From Cryoendolithus antarcticus (Eukaryota; Ascomycota; Dothideomycetes; Cladosporiales; Cladosporiaceae), in the NCBI GenBank assembly GCA_002077065.1, contig NAJO01000032.1, positions 434,001 through 498,000 on the forward strand: DNA of 64,000 bases, read 5' to 3'. Below are positions 1-11,503 of this stretch, one piece after another. The notes under the pieces were generated by a model. The model ran no database searches. It saw nothing but the letters and a program-made list of their open reading frames with translations, and was not told where the DNA came from. The first letter of the stretch is position 1. The number at the start of each line of letters is the position of its first letter. The position numbers and the translations under genes are program-made.

Positions 1-992
1 CTTGATCTTTGTGCTAAAATTGCACACGACGCCGGTGACGATGCCGAGGACGACGGAGCCCCAGGGAGTGATGAAACCGGATGCTGGCGTGGCAGCAACG
101 AGTCCAGAGATGGCGCCGGAGCACCAGCCGACCATGGACCACTTTCGCGCAAGGCGCCAATCGAGTAGTGTCCAGGTCATGGCAGCGAACATGGCAGTGA
201 GGTTGGAGTTCCAGCAGGCCATCGTAGCGCGGAGGTTGGCACCGAAAGACGAACCGCCGTTGAAGCCGAGCCAGCCGAACCACAGGAAGACGGTACCGAG
301 GGTGATGAGCGAGACGTTGTGGGGACGGAAGTTCAACATCATCTTCTCTTGACGGCGACCAAGCACCATGGAGTAGGCGAGAGCGGAAAGACCGGAGCCG
401 ATCTCGACAGGTCCGCCACCGGCGTAGTCGAGCACGCCCCACTTGAAGGCCCAGCCGTTGATGTTCCAGACCCAGCAGGCGATCGGGCAGTAGACGATTG
501 TTGCCCAGAAAAAGGTAAAGACCAGGAAGGGGATCAGGCGACCGCGCTCGGCGACTGCGCCAGCAACGATAGCAGCTGTGACGGCGCAGAATTGCATCTG
601 CCAGTACTGTCAATTTGCGCACCTCGTATATTTGATTATTTGAAACTTACCTGATAGAAGGCGTAAAGCAGATCCGGGATCAAAGGCGATCCTGGACTAG
701 GCGCACCAAGCGTGTTCATGAGTCCGAATTTCTTCAAGTCACCAATGAACCCGTTCGTGGCGTACTGGCTGAAAGCCAAAGAGTATCCCCAGAAGTACCA
801 CTGGAATGTAATGATAGAGAAAGAACCCATGCAAGCCCAGATCATGCTCAAAGCCGACTTTCTGCGTGCGAGTCCAGAGTAGAGGAAGCCGAGACCTGGT
901 ACCATGACCAGCACCATTGCCGAAGCAATGATGATGTAGGCCTGGTCACCTGATTGATACCATTGGTTCAAGTTCTCAGTGTCTGTAGTCAT
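1..992 (-). CDS. Ammonium transporter, Mep1/Mep3 type (C-terminal part outside window)
   Basis: Plasma-membrane Amt/Mep permease for ammonium uptake. The start is the ATG at 992. Exon 1 is 992-651, then a 53-bp phase-0 intron at 598-650 (donor GTAAGT, acceptor GGCAG), and exon 2 runs from 597 off the window edge, so about 313 residues are visible. Family landmarks are seen: GLGFLYSGLARRKSALS in the first membrane segments, WGYSLAFS, FYQMQFCAVTAAI across the splice junction, and HNVSLITLGTVFLWFGWLGF. The position of the first pore histidine (His168 of E. coli AmtB, inside the GGGPVEIGSG stretch) is Glu, codon at 405-403. Known of the family: Glu here is typical of yeast Mep1 and Mep3, whereas Mep2 sensor-type proteins keep His. 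I infer a high-capacity, non-sensor transporter. The missing end would hold the last helices and cytosolic tail. Confidence 0.96.
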
Positions 993-2962
993 GGTCAGCT
1001 TGCGCTTCTCGGTGGCGGTTTATGATGTGTGGCGTACTGGAGTCACCACCAAGAGCCTCGTTCGTGCCATTGAACGTCGTAGGCGCGCCGACCCACGAGT
1101 ACGACATGTTGGTGTATTATACTCCTTCGATATCTGGCACCAGCGCTGTTTTGAGATACTCCAGCCGTATGCGTGAGCCTCTGAAATGGGCGTGTGGTAC
1201 AGCAATAGAATAGAGAAGGAGCAACAGCAAGAAGTACAGAGGTCAGGATAAGATCGAGCTCCCGACACAACGGACAAGGGCGGGTCCTTATGGAGCTGCT
1301 GGTCGACGTCAAACGATCCGCCCACCCAATTGTGCTTGGGCCTCACCTTATCATAGAGGGTTTAAAGTTAGGAGACGAATTACACGAGACAGCGCCGAGA
1401 TCTGGTGCACCAACGCTGCGGCGCTGTCATAGGCGAAAGCAAATTGCTCGGCACGTAGAGGCGCACACAGATCGCGGGAGGTATGCCATGCTTTTCCCGG
1501 CCTGCATGACATGAATCCATCACTGATGACCGACCCCACGCAGGGTTTACCTGAGGCTCCGCTACTCCATGCGGAGCAAGGGCATGACGAACTTCCAGAA
1601 TGCTGAGAGTTTCGAGGCGAACGCTCATTGACGTTGAGCGAGATCTCGCCGCACATGATCGGTCAAGCACACCTCGATTGCCATGTGCATCTCCCCAACG
1701 CGTGGAAGCGCACGGCCGTGCCTACATGCCGCGTTCGAGTAAATGCAAAATTGTCATCATCGCGTGTCGTGTCCGAAGTCGGATCTTATCGCTGAGTGTT
1801 TCGCATGCCATATAGCCACAGATATAAAGTGTGGCTATTGGTTGCGATAGAGTATCTTCAGGCTAAGCCTTGCCAAGTCCATATATGATAGGTCATCTTT
1901 GGGGTGAAGATAAGAAATCCCAATGTGGCCTAGACTCGAGGAACTGTGCGTGGAATCTGACGAGGATAAAGCTGCCACAAGTCTGGGCATTCTCGCGTTG
2001 AGCAGATCACCCCCAATTATTTGATGCTGGAGCGCAGGCATGTCGTGCGTGTTGGCGCGCATCACTTGAGAACATCTCCTTGGCATGGTCCAAAGACGAT
2101 TTGGTGGAAATGCCGTGGACGATAAGCAATGGCCAAGCAGGCGAGAGTGGCCACGGCCCGCAGGAATCGTACTGCCGAATGCGCAGCGCGCCAGAACTTC
2201 CAGGCACGGCCATTAGGCGGAGTGTCAGCCAAATGGAGTCGATGCTCCGGTATTCGGCGAGGTCGGAGTCGAGCAGTCAGACAGCCTCGAGATCGCCGAA
2301 TTCGAGTGATGTTACTCTCGACAAACGCAGATGCTGGACTAGGTGTTACTCCGGTAGACTGGTGTCATATCTGTTCACCCCCGAACCCGTGTAGCATCTA
2401 TTCGTGATGCTATCAAGAAAGCAAGCCAGCAAGCCTCACGGCTGTCATAACTGGACACGAGCATTCTGTTCACGATCCGGGGATGGCTTGCGAGACAACG
2501 ACATGATTGAAATGATGTAGGGTGTTGCCTGAGGCCAGCTCTGGCGGGTGGAAAACCTAGGGCCACAGCTTTGCATTATGCAGGCGACACCAGCCCCGGA
2601 GCCAGGCTCTGCGGTGATGAGGCGTCTCAGGGCGTTGTAATGTACCTCCGTGAAGTCTTGTGAGGGAGCCACAAGTTCAGAGGGGTGATGTCTGCGGTAA
2701 GCTTTGCAAACGGAGAGGCAGGTACGAAGGGTGTGTACTGCCTACCTCGCGATGACTAAAATTCATGTGCACCTTTATTCCAGGCGACCAGACAGGAACG
2801 ACGCGACAAGCGCGAGCTGACAACAGCGTGGTCCTTTGCACAAGTGGGAGTCATCTTGAACGCATGGCAATTCTATCAAGTCCAATACTCTTGTTTTTCT
2901 CTTCGCCGGCGAATGTACTAACCTTCAATACCTATTCACATCCCTCACCACCAACCTGCAAT
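993..2962. other. Intergenic region, no gene supported
   Basis: Upstream of both the ammonium transporter's 5' end and the hydrolase's 3' end. It holds the GATA cluster described separately. Open frames here are short, lack recognisable motifs and overlap on both strands; no tRNA or repeat was seen. Confidence 0.6.
1247..2126. promoter_or_regulatory. Cluster of GATA-factor sites upstream of the ammonium transporter
   Basis: Five hexamers GATAAG or CTTATC are seen at 1247-1252, 1347-1352 (reverse), 1785-1790 (reverse), 1909-1914 and 2121-2126, plus GATAAA at 1965-1970. About one GATAAG per 2 kb on both strands is expected by chance. The two nearest sites lie about 255 and 355 bp before the transporter ATG. 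In fungi AreA/NIT2/Gln3 regulators bind such sites to activate nitrogen-uptake genes when good nitrogen is scarce; nitrogen control here is inferred. Confidence 0.55.
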
Positions 2963-3905
2963 CTAGCGCCCAACGAAAGCCACGATGTCCTGAGCAACTC
3001 TTTCGGGGTACTGATAGAGGAATCCGTGCCCGCTGTGCGGGTAGACATTCAGCTGGCCGTTCGGAACCTTCTGCTGGAGATGGTAGCTGTTCAAAGTCGG
3101 GAACATCCAGTCATCCTGTTGTAATCTTGTCAGTGTCTGACCCAAGCCTCCGGCAGAAATGGCTTACCGAGCCCTGCGCAACCAAGACTGCCATTCTCAG
3201 CTCCCCCAACCGGTCATACGTCCCCTCTCTGCCTTTACTGGTCTCTGGAGTCAGGATAGCTCCATACGCTTGACCCTGAGCCTTGATCGCAGCGCCGCCA
3301 TCGGCGCCTCCTTGAGATGCCCAATCCGTTAGATCCTCCCCACTGCTTCCCTTAGTACGCTCCTGCAGTCTCTTCCAGAAAGCCTGCGTCGCCTCCTTGC
3401 CTGCGTCGTCATGTGGGAAGAAGAGCGTATGGAAGTGCTCCCAGGTCAATGTTTCGCTGTTCGCAACCGAGTAATCATTCGTCGTTACGGGCATATCGGG
3501 CCCTAGACTAGCTGAAGACCCGCAGATGATCACATGAGGGATGTCGAGCCCTTCTGGCTTGTTGAGCGCGATGAGCTGCGCGACCAGGCCGCCAATACTG
3601 AATCCCAGGACGTCCACTTCGTTGACCTTGATCAGGGACAGAAATTCAAGCACGTCATCTGCTGAATCCGCGAAGGATGTGGCGACACGACCAGTGCTCT
3701 TGCCAATCCCGAGATAGTCGACCAGGATCAGAGAACGGGAAGCGGCGAGTGCGTTGATGAATAGAGGATCCCATTTGTCCATCGTCCCGCGGTAGTGGAT
3801 CACGCAGAGAAGAGACGTGCCTGTGCTGGCTCCGAAGCGGCGATAGGCGAATATGCCTTTGCTGCCTTCGATGAAGTGCGTCTTGGCAGTCTGTTGAGTC
3901 GACAT
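2963..3905 (-). CDS. Alpha/beta-hydrolase fold protein
   Basis: Two exons, 3905-3168 and 3115-2963, separated by a 52-bp phase-0 intron (donor GTAAGC, acceptor AACAG), giving 296 residues. The catalytic triad is visible: nucleophile Ser in GFSIGG, Asp in the QGSDDWMFPT stretch that spans the splice junction, and His in SGHGF near the end. An oxyanion-type HYRGTMDKWDP segment and the VDYLGIGKS loop are typical of soluble hydrolases related to haloperoxidases and esterases. No signal peptide is seen, so it is probably cytosolic. The substrate cannot be deduced. The start is at ATG 3905; an upstream in-frame GTG was not used. It lies 3' to 3' distant from no partner, standing alone between the transporter and ATG26. 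Confidence 0.87.
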
Positions 3906-4713
3906 GGTCACGATCGGCTGTGGAGGACAGGCTTGAGTAGAAGAGGATGGGGATGGTGAAGAATCTGTTGACGTTGATCTCCACTGGATATTTGCGTGGA
4001 TGGGAGACGCTACTTATCGTCGCCCTCTCGCTCTGCTCACCTCTCCTATGCTGCAGCTGACCGATGATAGTCCTGAAATAGGCCATGCCTGTCGTAGTTC
4101 TCCAAAAGCAGCGCTACAAGCATGCTCATACTCACGGACCGCTGCAATACCACATCACTTCTGTGCAGCCATTGATGACATTCGAAAGCCACTCGCCTCG
4201 GCCCATTTCAGAGCACCTGAACGACAATCATGTCAGCCGTGCTGCCTGCGCACGAACTTGCAGGCTTACATGGCATCGCGACCACGCATCTGCGGCCGCA
4301 AGCCAGTTTCAGCCGCTCTCGAGTTCCCTATTATCGGCAGTGCATCTGGTGCGATGGTCATAGTAGCTCTTTGGCTGCATTGATATGTCCGCGAGCGTCA
4401 GCACTGATCAGTAAAACACGCTTCCAGGCAGACAAACATATGGATGACAAAGCTGACCATAGAGAAAGCTCGGCTGTGATGAGTAGTCCACAAGCCGCTT
4501 ACATTGTCAACGACGGACTTTACGAGCAGCTAGATTGTAGAGAAGCAGCGCGCAATGGTATCACTCTATCAAACTCTCGCCTCGTGTTCTCTACGCCTCG
4601 TCTGCGACCCAGCCCTCTGATGCATGTATGCAGCCCCATGCTGTCCCACAAAACGCCTCGCTAGCCCACAAATCCGTCGCCTACGCGAAAAGTGTATTGT
4701 CATCCAGTCTTGT
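3906..4713. other. Intergenic region, no gene supported
   Basis: Contains the hydrolase promoter and the 3' flank of ATG26. Open frames on both strands show no family motif; nothing else was seen. Confidence 0.6.
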
Positions 4714-7700
4714 TCATCCCAGCAGCTTACCTCTCCCCAGTACGACGCTCCCCAGCGCCGGCTTTGCAAATCCCCCAAATCGCCGTTGCAACGCATGTTG
4801 TTCCCAACTCCCCGGACTTCCCACCGTGTTGCCCCGGTGTCCCACCGCGTCAGCCTCACTCTCGCTTTCCACGAATGTCCAACTCTCCTCCCCTTCCTCG
4901 TCTCCGCTGTCTTGCGTCGCGTCCCCAGTGCTCGATACGTCGCTCTGACTAGCTTGCTTCTGTCCCTTGACTGGCCGAATAAGCGAGCGAGCATACTCCA
5001 TGTCCCGATAGATAGCCTTAATGGCTGTTTGTACGCCGTCCTCCGCGCGTATCTGCTCGCCTAGTACGCGAGCTTTGTTCCGCATGCGATCGTCATGTGT
5101 GGCGATCCAGAGTGCGCGACCGAGCGAGTTGGGCGTAATGTGCTTTACCCTGAGTCCAACTCCGATATCTTCGACTCGCGTGGCGAAGAAGAATTGGTCC
5201 CCGAAGAAAGGCTTGATGACGGTAGGAATGCCAGCTCGCAGACTTGCACCTGTAGTCCCCGCCCCACCATGATGCACGGCCGCGTCAATCTGCTTGAACA
5301 GCCAGTCGTGAGGCGCAGATGAGATCTGGAAGATTGAAGACGGCAACGGGACTTCAGTTGTATGCGCGTCTTCACCATCGAGACGATCAGACCAGCCTTT
5401 GGAAAGGATGCAGCGCACATCAGCCTTGAGTACCGCGTCAACGATGTGTTGTGTCATGGCGCGGGAGTCTGAAACCACTATGGAGCCGAAGCCGATGTAG
5501 ACGAGCTTCGCGTTGTCAGCTTTGGCCTTGTTGATGAACGCCAACAGGTCTGAAGGAGGAGTCCAAGAGTTCGCTTCGTCGAGAAACCAGTAGCCCGTGA
5601 CGCGCACCCAATCACTAAAGTCTAGAGGTGGGACGACGACACTAGGCGAGAAATTGTAGAGAAATGGCCGCTTATTCTGCTGCAAGCGCTTGAGATCCGT
5701 GCTACGCAGGCCGAGTGTCTCGTGACGCCACTTGTTCATCTGGCCGGCTGTCATGTGCCAGAAGACATTCTCGAAGACAACGTAGGATGTCCAATTGTAC
5801 GCGCCGCCAGCTTTGGAGTTCAGCGAGGCGAAAGCGTGCGGGTAGGCGCGAGTTCTTGTCCACGGCATCGTGAAAGCGCGAAAGTAGGGTATACCTAGAG
5901 CTTCAGCGATGTGAATACCAGCCATGGCCGACGGACTCTCGATCAGCACATCACTTCCTTGGCAAGCCTTCCACGCAGAATCGAGCAGCTCATCTAGCCA
6001 GCCTCGGAACTTCGAGTTTGTCTCCGTGATGAACTTCGGGGTGAACATTCCATGCTCGACGCAAAGCTTCATAAGCTCAGCAGGATCACCTTCGACGGGC
6101 GCGAACTCGATGTCATGCTTCTCCACCCAGCCCTGGAACTCTCGATGCGTGGCTATCCGTGGTTTGTGGCCTTCTTCCAGCAAGCCCTTGCAAAGTGCGA
6201 TGTAAGGCTGCACGTCGCCTCGGGAGCCGATTGTCAAGCATGTGATCTTTAAGGGGTCCTTAGGCTTGAAGCTTAGTACCGAAGCACTCCCGTCGTCGAA
6301 CAGTATTGGCGGTCCATCGTCTTCAATGTCAGCTGGCAGGAGCTCGGTCTTGGTATAGTCATGTCGTCTCGCCGCGGAAAGCAACTCATTCTCATTCGCT
6401 GCGGCATCTGCATCGAGCTTCTCCTCGTCGGTCAGAATAGTCGACTGCTCCATCTTAGCCACTAAATCGAGCCCACGTAATATGCTGACCACACAGTCAT
6501 CTCGTAGGTTGACGCTCCCAAAGTCGAAGAACAGCTCCTCATGACCTTTGATGACCAAGATCATACCTGGATATCCGATGCGATAGCTCTTCTGCTTCTC
6601 GACGTTGAAGATGTCTCGCAGTGGTATCACGATCTTTGTCCGTGTACCGGGCAGCAAGCTTCGATAGCAAATATATCGCGTTCCCAAGTAGACCTTACCA
6701 TACAAAGGCAACACTCTATGCAGGGAGCAGTACCAGGTAGCCATCAAGCGCTCTGACTCTGTTAGTGAGAAGTGCTGCTGGAAACGCCGCTCATCCTCGG
6801 CGTCTGCGAGAGAGTCCTCAGGATCCGGAATGCGATCTTCAGGCGACAAGGCTTCGGCTTCTGAGTAATGCCGTTTACCACCAGCCATCGCACCGGTCAC
6901 CTTCTCGTAGTAGATGCCTGGACTACTGCTAAGGTAGGATCCCATGCGTTTGCCTGTATCTCTGACATAGCCGGCTAGTGTAGCCGCGTGGTGCAGTGGT
7001 GTAGCGATTGGGCGAGAAGCACCTGGAGCGATCGTCGCATCGGATGCACGCATTGCGGCGTCATCTTCGCCAGCGATTTGGGATGCTCTTGTCGCCATGC
7101 CTCCACTTACGGAGCTGTGCGAGTCGCTCAGTGTCTGGTCGGTCTGTGCGCGGCTGGGCGGGTGGATCTTCACTCGATCGCTGTGCGCTACACTCGACTC
7201 CCGCGACATATCACGCGACGCTCTTCGTAGTCGCTCGATAGTAGAGCCAGAAAGTGTTCTCTTCGGCTGCGGTTTGCCCATTGTAGGTGCACGGAACGCA
7301 TCATCTCCGGTGAGAATCTGGCTGGCAGACATGTCTGGTCCAGGCTCCCCGCGTCCCGACGAGGATCCCGATTGCTTCTCAGAGGTCGTTGCAAAGGAGT
7401 CGCTTGACTTGCTCGTGGGTGCTAGTGGTGACTTTGACATCCGCCGGCTTTCCACCGTATCAGTCCGGCTATGCTCACCAGACCTCCTGCCTCGATCGAA
7501 GCTTGACCTTCCGCGATCTAAGCTGGCTCTCGAGACGTCGAGGCTTTTGCGACTGTACTCGCCGCTGGCCCTAGGACTGTTCGTGCTAGTACCGATCGGC
7601 GATAGCGTTGATCGCACCTGCTCCTGTACATTGCCTGGTTGCAAGTGTAGCATTCTTGGTGACCGACTCCTGCCGATTGAAAGACTCCGCCGGATCCCTG

Positions 7701-9099
7701 GCGTCTGCAAGTGTGAAGTAGGCTGCACCTCATCGTCCGAGCCTTCCATCATCAGCCGACTCTCGTTGTCGCGAGTAACTTCGTTCAGAATTGACAGCGC
7801 AGCCTGGCCATGCGTGGTGAAGGTGAACAGATACTCATCAATCGCGAAGTCTTCGTTGTTGTCGATGACATGTAGATTGACAGTATCATGGTTTCCCACG
7901 ATCGGGTTCGACTCCACTTCGACGATGTTGCTGATCGGCAGAGAGATCTTGACGCTGTCGCCATCATTGTGAGAGCGGAAGATGACCTTCTGTAGCTGCT
8001 TCACCCACTCCTTCGCACTGGTAGCGCTGTCAGCTCGAAGGTAGTAAGTCCGATCTGGAGTGACAATCGTGAAGTATGGTGTCTCCTTTCCCTTGCCCTT
8101 CTCTGGGGTCAGCTCAGCAGTGATGGCGTAACGGAGGTTGATGCCGTTCACTGGCTCGTATGGATGCGCGGCGTCTTTGTAGTAGTTTAGCACATCTCCC
8201 TTGAGTACGAACCACCTCCTGACGTATCGAGGATCGTTCTTGCCCTTCTTTGAGATATTGCCTGACTTGACGATGCTGTCCTTCCTCGGCAGGTAGGCGT
8301 AGAAGCAGATGTGCTTAGTCGTGATGTAGAAGTCGCCGTGTAGCAACACAGTCTGCACATAGAAGCATGGGTACTGTGCAACCACTTCCTCTGGCTCATC
8401 GAAGTGAAAGATCTCAGCCAGCACTGCTTTTGCGTCCCTTGTCCTCGTACTTGCGCGACTCCTGCCAGCGATGGTCGATGCAGAGTCCTCCATCTCTGCC
8501 TTGGCCTGCGCTTGCAGCTTTCGGTCCAGTACAATGTCACCTCCATCGACTTGCTCATCCGTGCTCGCCCGTCGCTCGGGCAACGACGCCAGCTCTCCCT
8601 TAGGCGGCAAGATCTGACTCTGCGTCATGTCCTGAGGTGTCGAGTCGCTCCTCTCTCGCATAGGTTTCAGTAACCCTCGCTGCAGTCTCGTCTCCGAGAA
8701 CCTCTTGCGATGTCCCTTGCTCTCGGACTTCTTCTCCTCCACCTTCACCGTCTCCTCTTCCTCCGCTTCATCCACGTTTGCTCTCCTCTCATCCATGCTC
8801 CCCCTGCCACCATCCACGCTTTGCCTCGACCCTCTTCCCGCAAGACCAAAGCCAGTGCCGTCCCGCCGAGCTTGCGCAAACAGTCCGTACACACTGCTCT
8901 GCGCCACTGCCTCATCTGCCCTCCTAGCAGCATTCTCTTCCTCCTCGTCGACCTCATCGAACCTCGCCGGTAACGCAATGCTAGACTGCGCCATGCCAGG
9001 TGATCGATCGTATCGCTTCTTGACCAATTTCCTCCGCCCCTGCTGTAGTCGCGCGGCGGACGCGGACCGCCTGTCTGGCAGAGTAATAGATTGTGACAT
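4714..9099 (-). CDS. ATG26: Sterol 3-beta-glucosyltransferase
   Basis: Transfers glucose from UDP-glucose to the 3-beta hydroxyl of sterols such as ergosterol at membranes; in some fungi the protein is also needed for selective pexophagy. One uninterrupted frame encodes 1461 residues from ATG 9099 (the frame extends upstream only to a GTG). Domain order is the classic one: low-complexity N-terminus, first GRAM domain about 225-272 (HFDEPEEVV, GDFYITTKHICFYAYLP), PH domain about 275-375 (RRWFVLKGDVLNYYKD), long Ser-rich linker, second GRAM about 773-850 (LYGKVYLGTRYICYRS), and a GT1/GT28 glycosyltransferase from about 952 (TIGSRGDVQPY). The UDP-sugar binding segment has HHGGAGTTGASLRAG at about 1275, followed by PFFGDQFF. 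The acidic C-terminal tail is unremarkable. Length is close to Aspergillus and Colletotrichum ATG26. Confidence 0.97.
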   Translation of the reverse strand: MSQSITLPDRRSASAARLQQGRRKLVKKRYDRSPGMAQSSIALPARFDEVDEEEENAARRADEAVAQSSVYGLFAQARRDGTGFGLAGRGSRQSVDGGRGSMDERRANVDEAEEEETVKVEEKKSESKGHRKRFSETRLQRGLLKPMRERSDSTPQDMTQSQILPPKGELASLPERRASTDEQVDGGDIVLDRKLQAQAKAEMEDSASTIAGRSRASTRTRDAKAVLAEIFHFDEPEEVVAQYPCFYVQTVLLHGDFYITTKHICFYAYLPRKDSIVKSGNISKKGKNDPRYVRRWFVLKGDVLNYYKDAAHPYEPVNGINLRYAITAELTPEKGKGKETPYFTIVTPDRTYYLRADSATSAKEWVKQLQKVIFRSHNDGDSVKISLPISNIVEVESNPIVGNHDTVNLHVIDNNEDFAIDEYLFTFTTHGQAALSILNEVTRDNESRLMMEGSDDEVQPTSHLQTPGIRRSLSIGRSRSPRMLHLQPGNVQEQVRSTLSPIGTSTNSPRASGEYSRKSLDVSRASLDRGRSSFDRGRRSGEHSRTDTVESRRMSKSPLAPTSKSSDSFATTSEKQSGSSSGRGEPGPDMSASQILTGDDAFRAPTMGKPQPKRTLSGSTIERLRRASRDMSRESSVAHSDRVKIHPPSRAQTDQTLSDSHSSVSGGMATRASQIAGEDDAAMRASDATIAPGASRPIATPLHHAATLAGYVRDTGKRMGSYLSSSPGIYYEKVTGAMAGGKRHYSEAEALSPEDRIPDPEDSLADAEDERRFQQHFSLTESERLMATWYCSLHRVLPLYGKVYLGTRYICYRSLLPGTRTKIVIPLRDIFNVEKQKSYRIGYPGMILVIKGHEELFFDFGSVNLRDDCVVSILRGLDLVAKMEQSTILTDEEKLDADAAANENELLSAARRHDYTKTELLPADIEDDGPPILFDDGSASVLSFKPKDPLKITCLTIGSRGDVQPYIALCKGLLEEGHKPRIATHREFQGWVEKHDIEFAPVEGDPAELMKLCVEHGMFTPKFITETNSKFRGWLDELLDSAWKACQGSDVLIESPSAMAGIHIAEALGIPYFRAFTMPWTRTRAYPHAFASLNSKAGGAYNWTSYVVFENVFWHMTAGQMNKWRHETLGLRSTDLKRLQQNKRPFLYNFSPSVVVPPLDFSDWVRVTGYWFLDEANSWTPPSDLLAFINKAKADNAKLVYIGFGSIVVSDSRAMTQHIVDAVLKADVRCILSKGWSDRLDGEDAHTTEVPLPSSIFQISSAPHDWLFKQIDAAVHHGGAGTTGASLRAGIPTVIKPFFGDQFFFATRVEDIGVGLRVKHITPNSLGRALWIATHDDRMRNKARVLGEQIRAEDGVQTAIKAIYRDMEYARSLIRPVKGQKQASQSDVSSTGDATQDSGDEEGEESWTFVESESEADAVGHRGNTVGSPGSWEQHALQRRFGGFAKPALGSVVLGRGKLLG

Positions 9100-9828
9100 T
9101 GCGTGATCGTTCGGGTTGGCTTCTGACACGCAGATGATTGTTCTTCGTTGTGGTTACCGGGGCGATTTGGCCAGGCCAATTACAGCATCTCCAAAGGTCG
9201 TAATCACGACTTATCACGATTTCACACTCCTTCGAGGATCGTAACACTCTTTCCTAGATCGTCTGAGTGCCTAGCCCAAACACTCTTCTGATTGATGTCG
9301 TCTCGTCTACCCCAACAAAACCCTACCAAACAATCGCACTACATCCTGGCCCTGCATGCTTCGAGCATCCATCAGGCACCGACAGCACTCTACTCCCACA
9401 AGATCCGTAGGCGGCAGCTGCACTCTCGAGTCAAGACACACCCGAAAAGAGTGGATGAAATGTGAGTCTTCCGATCACGAAATGTCTGGGGTTGAGGTAT
9501 GTACATCTACATTCGGCGTTGGAGCCGGGGTCACTGTGCTACTTTTTGTCACATGCCACGCCCGCACGCGTCTGACGTGCATCGGGATGATAAGGGACGC
9601 GGGTGCCGTGGAACGACCAAGTCAACAAGCGCGTTTATGCTGCACGTCGATGGGATATCCAAAGTGCTGATGTCTGATGAAGCTACAGTGTTACCGTACA
9701 CAGCAAATGCTACTACCACAATCTAAGCCTTCAGATTTCCATACTAGTTACAGCCGGTCCATTCGCACGCAACTCCTTCCTCTCGTCTCGCGCAGTCCCG
9801 GACCACGCATCATCTTCACAATAGCCCT
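9100..9828. other. Promoter of ATG26 and 3' flank of the protease gene
   Basis: Noncoding as far as can be seen. Open frames on the plus strand lack motifs and plausible splice context. Confidence 0.6.
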
Positions 9829-11099
<1,271 letters not shown>

Positions 11100-11503
11100 G
11101 ATGGTGGATGTTTAATGTGGTGTGGAGAAGTCGATGGAAGGGTGTTGCGAGAGGTGTTGTAAAGGTGCACGAGATCAGACGGAGCTCAAGCTGTTGGTCT
11201 TGATTGCGTGGCTGGGTAAGCCTGGTGCCTGGGAGACGCCGGGCGTCTCGTGACAGGCACGGACGCGATTGCACGACGTCACTCGGGAAGGAACAGCTTC
11301 CGAAGTGGAGCCAGACGAACGCTGCTACACAGAGAGAGTCAACAATATCGTAAGAGTATGATATTGCACTGAACAGCGATGACACGCTGTACTCAAGCAC
11401 TGCTTACAATGCTACATCAAGCAGACTCCTCCATATGCAAGCCGGGGTATCGTTATGAACACGCAATGCTGCACCGTAACCCAACGCAATGCATCTCTCT
11501 AAC
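11100..11503. other. Intergenic region, protease promoter
   Basis: Separates the protease start from the stop of the next minus-strand gene. No motif-bearing frame was seen. Confidence 0.6.

Noticed and set aside
1835..2086. Minus-strand ATG frame of 83 codons
   Set aside because: No motif, no homolog recognised, and it overlaps the GATA-rich promoter; length is within chance.
2765..3124. Plus-strand frame of 119 codons
   Set aside because: It is antisense to exon 2 of the alpha/beta hydrolase and has no motif.
9100..9129. Extension of ATG26 by 10 codons
   Set aside because: The extra codons start at GTG; the first ATG is 9099. The same reasoning was used for the hydrolase (3911), the H1-like gene (43507) and Wee1 (55403).
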